Source: JBBRLG01 sp038231495
GTDB lineage: Bacteria > Planctomycetota > Planctomycetia > Gemmatales > Gemmataceae
Direction of reading: 5' to 3'
Length of the DNA: 5,330 bases
Assembly (NCBI GenBank): GCA_038231495.1
Contig: JBBRLG010000515.1
Coordinates: 1-5,330, forward strand
Below, piece by piece: positions 5,284-5,330 of the stretch. The position numbers were made by a program, and so were the translations under genes. Position 1 is the first letter of the stretch. Every line of letters begins with the position of its first letter. Under the pieces are notes generated by a model. It was not told where the DNA came from and searched no databases. It saw only the letters and a program-made list of their open reading frames with translations.

Positions 5284-5330
5284 GCGGGAGCGGGAGCGGC
5301 AGCCCGGGGCGCGCTTCTGCAACCCTTTCA
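5284..5330. other. GC-rich tail of the intergenic repeat region, with hexamer repeats
   Basis: GCGGGA GCGGGA GCGGCA (5284-5301) is a short imperfect hexamer run directly next to the hairpin repeat, followed by GCCCGGGGC and then GCAACCCTTTCA at the window edge. No coding region is supported here. It may be the rest of the same dispersed repeat unit, cut off by the window end. Confidence 0.45.

Overview
The window is high-GC bacterial DNA and most likely comes from a planctomycete. Three things point that way. The first is the exported beta-propeller protein whose mature end reads ADWPQWLGPNRD, a start I associate with the very large PQQ-propeller families of Planctomycetota. The second is the set of palindromic and heptameric repeats between genes. 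The third is the compound CCCCGAAGGGG / CCCAGGGT...ACCCTGGG hairpin near the right end, which I recall as a common planctomycete intergenic repeat. This placement is inference from memory; no database search was possible.

Layout. The left third lies on the minus strand: a secreted PQQ-type beta-propeller protein (34-1272) and, upstream of it in the same direction, a small YkgJ-type cysteine-cluster protein (1350-1775). A 220-bp divergent intergenic region (1776-1995) separates these from three plus-strand genes that fill the rest: tssA (1996-3042), tssB (3138-3674) and tssC (3674-5176). These are the cap/baseplate-associated protein and the two sheath subunits of a type VI secretion system (T6SS). 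The tssB stop and tssC start share a base (TAATG), as expected for sheath subunits made together. The window ends before any further tss gene (hcp, tssE, tssF, tssG, clpV and others), so the system is only partly visible.

How the genes work together. TssB and TssC co-polymerise into the contractile sheath around an Hcp tube, and TssA helps initiate or cap that polymerisation. Contraction drives effectors into a neighbouring cell. The two left-hand genes have no visible link to T6SS and are probably just neighbours.

The most distinctive structure is between the genes. Every gene 3' end in the window is next to a repeat. The propeller gene and tssA each have a copy of the same palindrome 4-6 nt after the stop. 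The YkgJ-type gene ends inside a 7-bp tandem array. A double hairpin lies about 50 bp after tssC. I see no RNA genes, CRISPR arrays, transposases, effector/immunity genes or clear rho-independent terminators with T-tracts.
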